Part shown: piece after piece, positions 1-5,460 of the stretch
How positions within the stretch are numbered: the stretch's first letter is position 1
How the letters are laid out: the number at the start of each line of letters is the position of its first letter
Source: UBA6181 sp016934015
Lineage (GTDB): Bacteria > Bacillota_I > Bacilli_A > Acholeplasmatales > Acholeplasmataceae
Direction: 5' to 3'
Assembly (NCBI GenBank): GCA_036584525.1
Contig: JAZHDG010000004.1
Span: 1-8,769 of the forward strand
Length of the DNA: 8,769 nucleotides
The notes under the pieces: model-generated
Databases searched by the model: none
The model's input: the letters and a program-made list of their open reading frames with translations, nothing else
What the model was told of the DNA's origin: nothing
Made by a program: the position numbers and the translations under genes

Positions 1-586
1 AGCTTTCATTGTATTCAGCATTGTTGACGAATAATTTGACATCATCATCATTGACATCGAGCTTGGTGACATAAGAGCCACGGTCGCCTTCATCAACGCT
101 CATGTTGATGGCTTCGTATAATGAGGTGTGTGTCCCAAGTGGTGTGCCATCTGGTGCAAATGTGCCATAGGCTTCAACACGGTCATCTTCACGTGTGTGC
201 ATCGTATCATTAGGTGTGACACCTTCTGAGACATCAGCGGCTTCAACCGTAATGGTGTATTCACCCTTAATGGTTGGGGTCGACTTACTAGCGGCTTCGA
301 TGACAGCGCTACCGATTGAGACGCCGGTCACTAAGCCTGAGGCGTTAACAGTGGCAACAGCCTCGTCTTTTGAAGTCCAATTGACTTCTTGGCTCGCCCC
401 TTCAGGACTAACCACGGCACTTAACTGAATCGCTTGACCCTCTTTAACAGTGGTATTACCACTAACGGCTACGGCTGTTGGGGTGATGGCTTCACTAATT
501 GAACCCGAATCACTCGTTGATGGACCGCATCCTGCGAGAATCATTCCGAAGACAGATAAGTATGTAAAAAACAACTTCTTCTTCAT
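1..586 (-). CDS. Big_2-domain surface lipoprotein (C-terminus outside window)
   Basis: Partial gene: 195 codons are visible and the frame stays open to the window edge. The N-terminus is a short lipoprotein signal: three Lys after Met, a hydrophobic stretch, then the lipobox L17-A-G-C20. The mature protein should therefore be lipid-anchored on the outer face of the membrane. A Ser/Gly-rich linker (about residues 21-33) leads to a bacterial Ig-like group 2 (Big_2) domain at about 36-114, recognisable by the pattern VAVSG, GQAIQLSAVV, VNWTS, VATVNASGLVTGVSIGSAVI. Residues 115-195 form an acidic region I do not recognise. The ATG at 586 is chosen because an AAGGAG Shine-Dalgarno lies about 9 nt upstream and because it begins a proper signal peptide. 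Big_2 domains are usually adhesion or spacer modules, so the enzymatic or binding part may lie beyond the window. A linked role with nagB/rpiR, such as amino-sugar scavenging, is inference from position. Confidence 0.87.
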   Translation of the reverse strand, partial: MKKKLFFTYLSVFGMILAGCGPSTSDSGSISEAITPTAVAVSGNTTVKEGQAIQLSAVVSPEGASQEVNWTSKDEAVATVNASGLVTGVSIGSAVIEAASKSTPTIKGEYTITVEAADVSEGVTPNDTMHTREDDRVEAYGTFAPDGTPLGTHTSLYEAINMSVDEGDRGSYVTKLDVNDDDVKLFVNNAEYNES

Positions 587-652
587 TTTCAAGATTTCTC
601 CTTTTCTTATATCTGCGTGTTATCACGCTTTATAATTGTCGTCTGTACCTTC

Positions 653-681
653 ATAGTAAAGGAGCGAAAGTTAAAAGTAAA
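653..681 (-). promoter_or_regulatory. Candidate promoter of the lipoprotein gene
   Basis: On the minus strand TTTACT (676-681) and TACTAT (653-658) are separated by 17 nt, matching TTGACA/TATAAT at 4/6 and 5/6. Transcription would start near 646, leaving a leader of about 60 nt. That leader contains a small GC-rich hairpin (GCGTG/CACGC, 615-628) and the AAGGAG ribosome binding site. A weaker alternative -10, TATAAA at 629-634, has no matching -35. Confidence 0.4.
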
Positions 682-683
682 TA

Positions 684-735
684 GGAAAAAGAAAAAAAAT
701 TTCACTTTTTTTGATTTTGTCCATAAAAGTGAAAT
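684..735 (-). terminator. AT-rich intrinsic terminator of rpiR
   Basis: Perfect 11-bp inverted repeat: ATTTCACTTTT at 699-709 and AAAAGTGAAAT at 725-735, with a 15-nt loop. Read on the minus strand, the second arm runs straight into a T-rich tract (684-698). The element begins 22 nt after the rpiR stop. The stem is AT-rich, so termination may be leaky. Each arm also contains a GTGAA half-site resembling the proposed RpiR operator, so it could serve as an operator too. Confidence 0.55.
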
Positions 736-745
736 CTTTTTTCGC
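729..745. promoter_or_regulatory. Candidate RpiR operator, degenerate copy
   Basis: GTGAAATCTTTTTTCGC resembles the dyads at 1639-1655 and 2510-2526: a 5-bp GTGAA arm, 7 AT-rich bases, then TTCGC, where a perfect dyad would have TTCAC. It overlaps both the terminator arm and the cre-like box. It is weaker evidence than the other two sites because of the arm mismatch. Confidence 0.3.
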
Positions 746-756
746 AAGCGCTTACA
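743..756. promoter_or_regulatory. cre-like box (CcpA site)
   Basis: The minus strand reads TGTAAGCGCTTGCG, which matches the catabolite-responsive consensus TGWNANCGNTNNCA at all fixed positions except the last base. The core AAGCGCTT is palindromic. It abuts the rpiR stop codon and lies about 100 bp upstream of the proposed lipoprotein start site. It suggests carbon-catabolite control of the lipoprotein gene. The distance is longer than for a typical repressing cre, so the direction of control is unclear. Confidence 0.45.
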
Positions 757-1566
757 TTATAAAGCTTTATTTGAAACTGATTTAGCCGATTCGATTAGGT
801 TCTCGTCGCCAATTTTCTCAACAATCGTATCAACAATGACATCAATCAGAAACATTTGTGAGACAATTGAGCAGTACGTTCCGCCTTCATAGGCCGCTTC
901 TCTTCCCGAAGAGGCTAGAATATAATCAGCATATTTACAAATCGGTGAATTTGGATAGTTAGTAATGACAACAACTGGTGTTTTACGCTCTTTAGCAATC
1001 TCCGCGACTTCAATAATATCTTTGGTTGAACCACTAACGGAGATAAGAATGACGACATCTTTCGGCGTGAGATTAGAAACAACAATACTTTGAACGTGGG
1101 CATCACTTGTCATACTAATATTGATACCCAGCCGAATAAGGCGTTGATTAGCAAAGAGTGGCGATACCGCTGAATTACCAACCCCAAACACACACACATG
1201 ATTTGCGTTAATAATCAGGTCAGAGACTTGGTTTAAAGTGTTATAGTCAATCATTAATGCTGTTTGGGTGAGGGCGTTATTGGCCCGCTCCGCTAGTTTA
1301 TCACCCTTCGTATCTGACTTTGTTGTGGTTTGTGAACCAATGTGTTGCGATAAGGAAAGTTTAAAATCTTGAAATCCACGATACCCTAGTTTTTTACAAA
1401 AGCGTAAAATCGTCGCTTCAGCGATGTCAATTTTACTTGATAATTCTGTAATCGACATATAGATCAAATCTGATTCATTGACCTTCTTTAAATTGTCAAT
1501 CAGGACCTTTTCGGTTTTAGTAAACTTGATTTTTGTGTTTGTAGTTTTTGTTAAAAATGAGTTCAT
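757..1566 (-). CDS. RpiR/MurR-family transcriptional regulator (HTH-SIS)
   Basis: A 269-aa protein of normal length for the RpiR family. Residues 1-77 form the N-terminal helix-turn-helix domain, with the family signature around 37-62 (MSITELSSK, EATILRFCKKLGYRGFQ). Residues 122-250 form a sugar isomerase (SIS) domain that binds phosphosugars, with GVGNSA at 128-133 and SVSGST at 176-181. Known relatives repress or activate sugar-phosphate catabolic genes. Since nagB lies directly upstream, an amino-sugar phosphate such as GlcN6P, GlcNAc6P or MurNAc6P is the likely effector (inference). The ATG at 1566 gives the usual N-terminus but has no Shine-Dalgarno. A TATAAT box ends only 6 nt before it, so the message is probably leaderless. 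It is separated from nagB by 143 bp holding two hairpins, so it is probably transcribed at least partly on its own. Confidence 0.93.
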   Translation of the reverse strand: MNSFLTKTTNTKIKFTKTEKVLIDNLKKVNESDLIYMSITELSSKIDIAEATILRFCKKLGYRGFQDFKLSLSQHIGSQTTTKSDTKGDKLAERANNALTQTALMIDYNTLNQVSDLIINANHVCVFGVGNSAVSPLFANQRLIRLGINISMTSDAHVQSIVVSNLTPKDVVILISVSGSTKDIIEVAEIAKERKTPVVVITNYPNSPICKYADYILASSGREAAYEGGTYCSIVSQMFLIDVIVDTIVEKIGDENLIESAKSVSNKAL

Positions 1567-1572
1567 AAATTA

Positions 1573-1578
1573 ATTATA
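1573..1578 (-). promoter_or_regulatory. -10 box of rpiR, leaderless start
   Basis: Perfect TATAAT on the minus strand with 6 nt (1567-1572) between it and the ATG, placing the transcription start at or within a base of the initiation codon. No good -35 hexamer is seen at 16-18 nt (best is CATGAT or GCATGA), and there is no TGN extension. Either the promoter is weak or an activator contributes. Confidence 0.5.
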
Positions 1579-1629
1579 CTATCTAAAAAGAAAAATCATG
1601 CCTTTTTTTTGTAGTTTTCCCCTCTTTAT

Positions 1630-1671
1630 TAATAAAAGGTGAATAATTTTTTCACTTATTTATTATTCACC
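1630..1671 (-). terminator. nagB terminator hairpin
   Basis: Perfect 10-bp inverted repeat: GGTGAATAAT at 1638-1647 and ATTATTCACC at 1662-1671, with a 14-nt loop. On the minus strand it is followed by TTTTATTAATAA. It starts 39 nt after the nagB stop. The short interrupted T-tract suggests moderate termination, so some read-through into rpiR is possible. Confidence 0.5.
1639..1655. promoter_or_regulatory. Candidate RpiR operator upstream of rpiR
   Basis: GTGAATAATTTTTTCAC: 5-bp arms GTGAA/TTCAC around an AT-rich 7-bp centre. It lies about 70 bp upstream of the rpiR ATG. The layout matches the 17-bp dyad in front of nagB (2510-2526), including the shared run TAATTTT in or beside the centre. 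This fits autoregulation by the RpiR protein. It overlaps the nagB terminator stem, so the repeat may serve both roles or only one. Confidence 0.4.
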
Positions 1672-1697
1672 CTGATGATTTGCTTGTCTTATCGTCT

Positions 1698-1717
1698 CGG
1701 TTTAATGGATTAAACCG
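1698..1717. repeat. 20-bp dyad across the nagB stop codon
   Basis: CGGTTTAATGGATTAAACCG: perfect 9-bp arms around a 2-bp centre. As nagB mRNA it folds into an 8-bp stem with a 4-nt loop that contains the stop codon. No T-tract follows, so it is not a terminator on its own. It may stabilise the mRNA 3' end or act as a protein-binding dyad. Confidence 0.45.
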
Positions 1718-2423
1718 CAAATGATTTCTTGAATAGGTCCATTGACGTATAGACCTTTACACTTGGATGCTTATGAAGAATAGAGGCCGGGAAATCAGGA
1801 CTAGGTTCTCCAGTAAACAGTCGTCTTAATGTGTCAATTTTATTATCACCTAGGACAATCATAATAATTTCCTTAGCATTCATAATTGTCTCAAGCCCCA
1901 TGGTTACCGCATGGGTGGGGACTTGATCTAGACTTTCAAAGAAACGGACATTATCCTGCCGGGTTTTTTCATCAAGCGTGACGATATGCGTCTTACTATT
2001 AAAAGCTGTCCCTGGCTCATTAAAAGCGATGTGGCCATTTTGTCCAATGCCTAATAGTTGAATATCAATCCCACCTGCTTTAAGAATATAGCCATCATAT
2101 TTATCTAAACGATTTTCAGAGGGGAAATAAGTTTTAGTTGTATCAATATCAATATAGTCAAATAGATGTTCTTTCATAAATTGACTATAGGACTTTGACT
2201 TATCTTCCAGTCCAATATATTCATCAAGATTAAAGGTTCTGACTTCTTTAAACGAAACACCTTCTTCTTTTGAAATTTGAATGATTTCTTGATAAATAGC
2301 GATTGGACTAGAGCCTGTGGCTAATCCTAGCGTCGCTTTGGGGTTAGCCTTTACTTTATGGATAAAGATACTCGCCACTTCTTTAGCAATATCTTCAATA
2401 CTTTTTTTGACAATTAATTCCAT
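1710..2423 (-). CDS. nagB: Glucosamine-6-phosphate deaminase
   Basis: Converts glucosamine 6-phosphate to fructose 6-phosphate and ammonia, the step that feeds GlcNAc and cell-wall amino sugars into glycolysis (cytosolic). The 237-aa length matches the short Gram-positive NagB form. Visible signatures are the phosphate-binding loop GLATGSSP at 33-40, FNLDEYIGL with the catalytic Asp67 at 64-72, and GIGQNGHIAFNEPG at 125-138. The last carries the ring-opening His131 and its partner Glu136; Asn129 is the usual Gram-positive residue at its position. The protein is intact. The ATG at 2423 gives the standard N-terminus, although the ribosome binding site is weak (only AGTGAG about 9 nt upstream). 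It is divergent from the phosphodiesterase gene across 140 bp and followed by rpiR, which probably regulates it. Confidence 0.97.
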   Translation of the reverse strand: MELIVKKSIEDIAKEVASIFIHKVKANPKATLGLATGSSPIAIYQEIIQISKEEGVSFKEVRTFNLDEYIGLEDKSKSYSQFMKEHLFDYIDIDTTKTYFPSENRLDKYDGYILKAGGIDIQLLGIGQNGHIAFNEPGTAFNSKTHIVTLDEKTRQDNVRFFESLDQVPTHAVTMGLETIMNAKEIIMIVLGDNKIDTLRRLFTGEPSPDFPASILHKHPSVKVYTSMDLFKKSFAV

Positions 2424-2485
2424 TTTTAATAACTCACTTTCATAATCGAACGTTAAAACACATGTTTATGACTTCGAACACCTTG

Positions 2486-2491
2486 ATTGTA
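2486..2491 (-). promoter_or_regulatory. Possible -10 box of nagB
   Basis: TACAAT on the minus strand, about 60 nt upstream of the nagB ATG. At a 17-nt spacing the -35 position (2509-2514) reads TTCATT and falls inside the candidate RpiR operator. A perfect TTGACA lies at 2502-2507 but is only 10 nt from this -10, and no -10 lies at the right distance from it. The promoter is therefore tentative. Confidence 0.3.
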
Positions 2492-2509
2492 CTAAATGTT
2501 TTGTCAAAA

Positions 2510-2526
2510 ATGAAATAATTTTTCAT
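2510..2526. promoter_or_regulatory. Candidate RpiR operator between nagB and gdpD
   Basis: ATGAAATAATTTTTCAT: 6-bp arms ATGAAA/TTTCAT around an AT-rich centre, very similar to the 1639-1655 dyad. It sits between the divergent nagB and phosphodiesterase genes, overlapping the likely -35 region of nagB and touching that of the other gene. A bound RpiR dimer could control both genes. Assignment to RpiR is inference from motif sharing and position. Confidence 0.45.
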
Positions 2527-2554
2527 TTATCTTTTTTCATCGCCAGTTTATAAT
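2526..2554 (+). promoter_or_regulatory. Promoter of gdpD, near-leaderless
   Basis: Perfect TATAAT at 2549-2554, with a weak -35 TTTATC at 2526-2531 (3/6, 17-nt spacing). Only 9 nt separate the -10 from the ATG, so the leader would be 0-3 nt. The stretch GGGG before the ATG is a poor ribosome binding site that would in any case lie at or before the transcript start. Confidence 0.45.
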
Positions 2555-2563
2555 GGGGTTTAT

Positions 2564-3268
2564 ATGAATAACACCCTCTTAATCCCTCACAAACACAAAA
2601 CTAAAATGATCGCTCACCGCGGACTAGCGGGTCTCCGGGTTGAGAATACACTGCCCTCATTCACCCTCGCCGCGAAAGCTAGCCACTATGGGATTGAGTT
2701 TGATGTCCACCGGACACGTGATGGGGCTTTTATCATTCATCATGATGACGACTTCAAACGCATCTATGATAGTGAACTTGTTATCGCCGAAAATGACTGT
2801 CCTACCCTTTTAGCGGCCTCGCTATCTCTAGGTGAAGAAAATAAGATGATTCATCTATCAGATATTCTTGAACTTTGCCATAAACACAATAAAAAAATCA
2901 TCCTTGAGATTAAAGCCTTATTCTCGAAGCATGATATTAAAGATATGTTAGCCCAATGTCAGCCCTATATGGAAGAGATGGTCATCATCTCCTTCATGTA
3001 TGAAAATTTAGTGCTAACCCGTGAACTCGGTTTTAAGGGCCCCATGCAGTTACTCTATTTTAATGAGATTAATCAAGAACTAATTGATAAGCTTATCGCC
3101 ATAAAAGCCGACGCTAATATTCACCACCGTTTAGCGACGAAAGAGGCAATCGCTTTATTTCATAGACACAATATTGAAGTTAATGCCTGGACTGTCAATA
3201 CGCTGGAAATTGCCTCACGATTAATTATCGATCAAATTGACTATATCACGACTGATATCCTTGAATAA
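2564..3268 (+). CDS. Glycerophosphodiester phosphodiesterase family protein
   Basis: Hydrolyses glycerophosphodiesters (deacylated phospholipids) to glycerol 3-phosphate and the free alcohol. With 234 residues and no signal peptide or membrane segment, it should be cytosolic (GlpQ/UgpQ-type single GDPD domain). The catalytic set is present: HRG with His18, ENT at 27-29, Glu45 and Asp47 in GIEFDV (metal ligands), HHD with His60, LEIK with Glu115 and Lys117, NAWTVN at 207-212 and TTD near the C-terminus. The substrate cannot be told from the sequence. The ATG at 2564 is the first in frame after a TATAAT box; Met15, just before the HRG motif, is a possible later start. It is divergent from nagB and shares its operator region. 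No clear terminator follows it. Confidence 0.93.
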   Translation: MNNTLLIPHKHKTKMIAHRGLAGLRVENTLPSFTLAAKASHYGIEFDVHRTRDGAFIIHHDDDFKRIYDSELVIAENDCPTLLAASLSLGEENKMIHLSDILELCHKHNKKIILEIKALFSKHDIKDMLAQCQPYMEEMVIISFMYENLVLTRELGFKGPMQLLYFNEINQELIDKLIAIKADANIHHRLATKEAIALFHRHNIEVNAWTVNTLEIASRLIIDQIDYITTDILE

Positions 3269-3309
3269 TACTCACGATAGTGCAGTCTTAAACAGACAAA
3301 ACAAGTCAT

Positions 3310-3324
3310 GTAAATCATATTTAC
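3310..3324. promoter_or_regulatory. Dyad over the -35 box of the 3375 gene
   Basis: GTAAAT CAT ATTTAC: perfect 6-bp arms with a 3-bp centre, overlapping the proposed -35 hexamer at 3320-3325. The position suits a repressor or activator site. It differs from the RpiR-type dyads, so another regulator would be expected. A chance AT-rich palindrome is possible. Confidence 0.3.
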
Positions 3325-3348
3325 GGATGACGTTCACTCGTATATAAT
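3320..3348 (+). promoter_or_regulatory. Promoter of the 3375-4241 gene
   Basis: -35 TTTACG (4/6) at 3320-3325, 17-nt spacer, perfect TATAAT at 3343-3348. Transcription should start near 3355, giving a leader of about 20 nt that holds AGGAG at 3362-3366. This rules out the upstream ATG at 3354, which would lie at the transcript's first bases. Confidence 0.6.
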
Positions 3349-3374
3349 ATTTTATGTTGGCAGGAGTATCAGTT

Positions 3375-4241
3375 ATGAAGTATAAATATAATTCAAAGAT
3401 TAAAGAAGCTGTTTTTAAGGTTGTTGTAACGCAAAAAAATAAAGCACTCACTAAAAAAGATACTTATCTTGAACTCACAATACCCTATCGTGTATACAAG
3501 AGCCATCATTACTATGTCCATTTCAGTTTAAATCGTCAAAAGGTGAAATCCGCTAAAGAGAAAAAAACTTATGTCATGACCATAGACCTCCCACTTATGG
3601 GAAGCCAAACATCAACTTACCTTCGTGTTTTTAAGGCTTTACAGTTCCATAAAGTCTCACAAAGTGAAATTCGCGCCGTTAATTATATTGAAAGAACAAC
3701 CAAGACAGAGACAACATATTGGAGTGATGGTGATAAATCAGAATACACTAACACCTACGACACACCCAAAACTGATTATGTCTCATACCTATCTGGATGG
3801 ACTCTTTATCGAATTTTTGATTCACTAGAGGCGTTTCAATCATTTGAATCATCATTTATAGCGACATTTGAACAGTGCTATTTATCTAAAACTAAATCAG
3901 CGCTATGGCATCGACCCATCTTTTTTATCTATACCTCGATGTTCACTTTTATGCGACGCTCAGCATTATACTTAATTAACGGCATCGTCGGATTTGCCAA
4001 TATTTATTTACTCTATCGTATCATCTTTGTATGGCTAATTTTACAGTCTCATGCACAGCTGACTCCGTTTGAATATATTGTTTTAGCCTCTATTCTTGCA
4101 ATAGATTTGCTCTATTTCTTTGGCTCTTATTTAATCATTAAAAAGCGGACGATACTTTATCGCCATACTGATAACATTAAACAAAATATTTATGACTACC
4201 CTAAAATTCCAAGCAAAATATTCATAAATTTAGATGTCTGA
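3375..4241 (+). CDS. Unrecognised protein with two C-terminal TM segments
   Basis: I do not recognise a family. The 288-aa product has a long polar N-terminal part (about 1-180), rich in Lys, Thr, Tyr and alternating hydrophobic residues and looking beta-rich. A hydrophobic patch at about 181-193 is followed by two likely transmembrane helices at about 197-224 and 232-256 and a short basic/polar tail. No signal peptide is seen, so the N-terminal domain is probably cytoplasmic, with a hairpin anchor at the C-terminus. The ATG at 3375 is preferred over the in-frame ATG at 3354 because AGGAG lies 8 nt before it and the promoter places the transcript start at about 3355. It ends in TGA and converges on the DUF5677-like gene. 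Monocistronic transcription looks likely. No catalytic motif is visible. Confidence 0.8.
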   Translation: MKYKYNSKIKEAVFKVVVTQKNKALTKKDTYLELTIPYRVYKSHHYYVHFSLNRQKVKSAKEKKTYVMTIDLPLMGSQTSTYLRVFKALQFHKVSQSEIRAVNYIERTTKTETTYWSDGDKSEYTNTYDTPKTDYVSYLSGWTLYRIFDSLEAFQSFESSFIATFEQCYLSKTKSALWHRPIFFIYTSMFTFMRRSALYLINGIVGFANIYLLYRIIFVWLILQSHAQLTPFEYIVLASILAIDLLYFFGSYLIIKKRTILYRHTDNIKQNIYDYPKIPSKIFINLDV

Positions 4242-4299
4242 TTTACTGTGTCTAGCTATTATTAAACTATATAGTGTCGACCAACATATAAATCATTTT

Positions 4300-5370
4300 T
4301 TAATCACTAATTATCTCAGAGAAACGATGAAAGTCTTCGCGACTTGCTTTTAAGAGCTTACGAATTGTTTCTTCATGCTTTTTAATGGTCGAGAGCGATT
4401 GATCAGAGAGTTCAAACTGCGTTTTAATCTCTTCTTTTATTTCTTCTAATGCCCGCCAATAGAGGTTAATGAGATAATCCATAAAAGCAATTTCTTTAAA
4501 ATCGTTTTCACTTAACATATATTCATGCGTAAATAAGGAAGCAACTTGGTAGTGGGGATAATACTTGCCTAGATTGACTCTTTCCATCAAAAGTTTGGCA
4601 GAGGGATCGCCTTTAGCAATAATTTTCTTAGCCCATGAGAAACGTTGTTTTTCCCACCAGGAGGCACTTTTGCCCATTTTCCGATTTTCAATCTGACTAG
4701 AAATACTCACCATCTCCGCTTTTGAGGCAGGAACAAGGCCAATAATCTTCGCGGTATCATCACGACGAGTCATAAATAAATTTGCGGTTTTTTGATCACT
4801 GATGCTGATGATTTTATAGTAACTAATACTTTCAATAAGTGAGCGCCAAATAATAAATGAATCCGAATAAAGATGGACTGAAAGTAGATGGATACCCGAG
4901 ACCATTTGTAAAATTAAACGTTGAAGATAGGCCTTCTTTAAATCATCCGTCTTCGTGTTATTAATGAGGACATAATATCCATTAATGATTTCTTTTATAC
5001 GATCAATTCTTGCATCATCAACAGGATTAACAAATGTAAAGATGTGAGTGGGATCATTCTTGCTGACTAATGATGCACTATAGTCCCCGACAATCTTTGT
5101 TAGATATTGCGGTTGTTTATAATAATTTAATTTAAAGTCATGTGTATAGCTATTAAACTTCTTGTTATGAATGGCGATGATTTCTTTTGCAAAATCTTCA
5201 ATTTTCTTGTGACCCGCACCTTCATTTTTGTTTTGATCATAGGTTTTATAGCCTGAATTAATGTGTCGACAAAAATACCCCAATTTCTCTTGATGAATGG
5301 GGTAAAGTGTCGGATTATCTTTTAGGTGTTTCTTCACAAAATTGTGAGAGACTGTTTGCTCTTGAGCCAT
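4300..5370 (-). CDS. DUF5677-like protein of unknown function
   Basis: A 356-aa, mostly alpha-helical, soluble protein without signal peptide or clear membrane segment. The segment at about 160-190 (LYSDSFIIWRSLIESISYY, with Arg176 and Glu180) and the later YQVASLFTHE at 274-283 recall the R-x3-E and Y...S..H signatures of DUF5677-type proteins. That family is of unknown biochemical role and is often found in accessory regions. The assignment is from memory of the pattern and is tentative. The C-terminus (about 305-350) is rich in Glu and Lys and may form a coiled coil. The ATG at 5370 lacks a Shine-Dalgarno at normal distance; a TATAAT box ends 6 nt before it, so a leaderless message is likely. 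It lies 90 bp after the MATE gene on the same strand, with its own promoter. Confidence 0.8.
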   Translation of the reverse strand: MAQEQTVSHNFVKKHLKDNPTLYPIHQEKLGYFCRHINSGYKTYDQNKNEGAGHKKIEDFAKEIIAIHNKKFNSYTHDFKLNYYKQPQYLTKIVGDYSASLVSKNDPTHIFTFVNPVDDARIDRIKEIINGYYVLINNTKTDDLKKAYLQRLILQMVSGIHLLSVHLYSDSFIIWRSLIESISYYKIISISDQKTANLFMTRRDDTAKIIGLVPASKAEMVSISSQIENRKMGKSASWWEKQRFSWAKKIIAKGDPSAKLLMERVNLGKYYPHYQVASLFTHEYMLSENDFKEIAFMDYLINLYWRALEEIKEEIKTQFELSDQSLSTIKKHEETIRKLLKASREDFHRFSEIISD

Positions 5371-5376
5371 ATGTTT

Positions 5377-5405
5377 ATTATAAAGTTTAATAACTCCCTA
5401 TTCAA
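5377..5405 (-). promoter_or_regulatory. Strong promoter giving a leaderless mRNA
   Basis: TTGAAT (5400-5405; 4/6 match to TTGACA), 17-nt spacer, perfect TATAAT (5377-5382), then 6 nt to the ATG at 5370. The usual start, about 7 nt past the -10, is the A of the ATG itself. AGGGAG in the spacer lies upstream of the transcript and so cannot act as a ribosome binding site for this message. It could do so only for read-through RNA from the MATE gene, and then from 24 nt away. Confidence 0.65.
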
Positions 5406-5460
5406 TTTAAATATCAAAGTCACTGCAAAACAACATTATTATGCATACACAACTTCTTAA

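Noticed and set aside
195..892. Plus-strand frames opposite the lipoprotein and rpiR genes
   Set aside because: They are antisense to clear genes, lack ribosome binding sites and encode low-complexity or atypical sequence.
2486..2507. TTGACA (2502-2507) with TACAAT (2486-2491) as the nagB promoter
   Set aside because: The spacing is only 10 nt, too short for a sigma-70-type promoter, so the two hexamers were not paired.
3354..3374. ATG at 3354 as the start of the 295-aa version of the central gene
   Set aside because: The promoter places the transcript start at about 3355, and an AGGAG site is correctly spaced for the ATG at 3375.
4242..4299. Bidirectional terminator between the two convergent genes
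   Set aside because: Only a short palindrome, ACTATATAGT (4266-4275), is present, with no stem plus T-tract that would terminate either gene convincingly.
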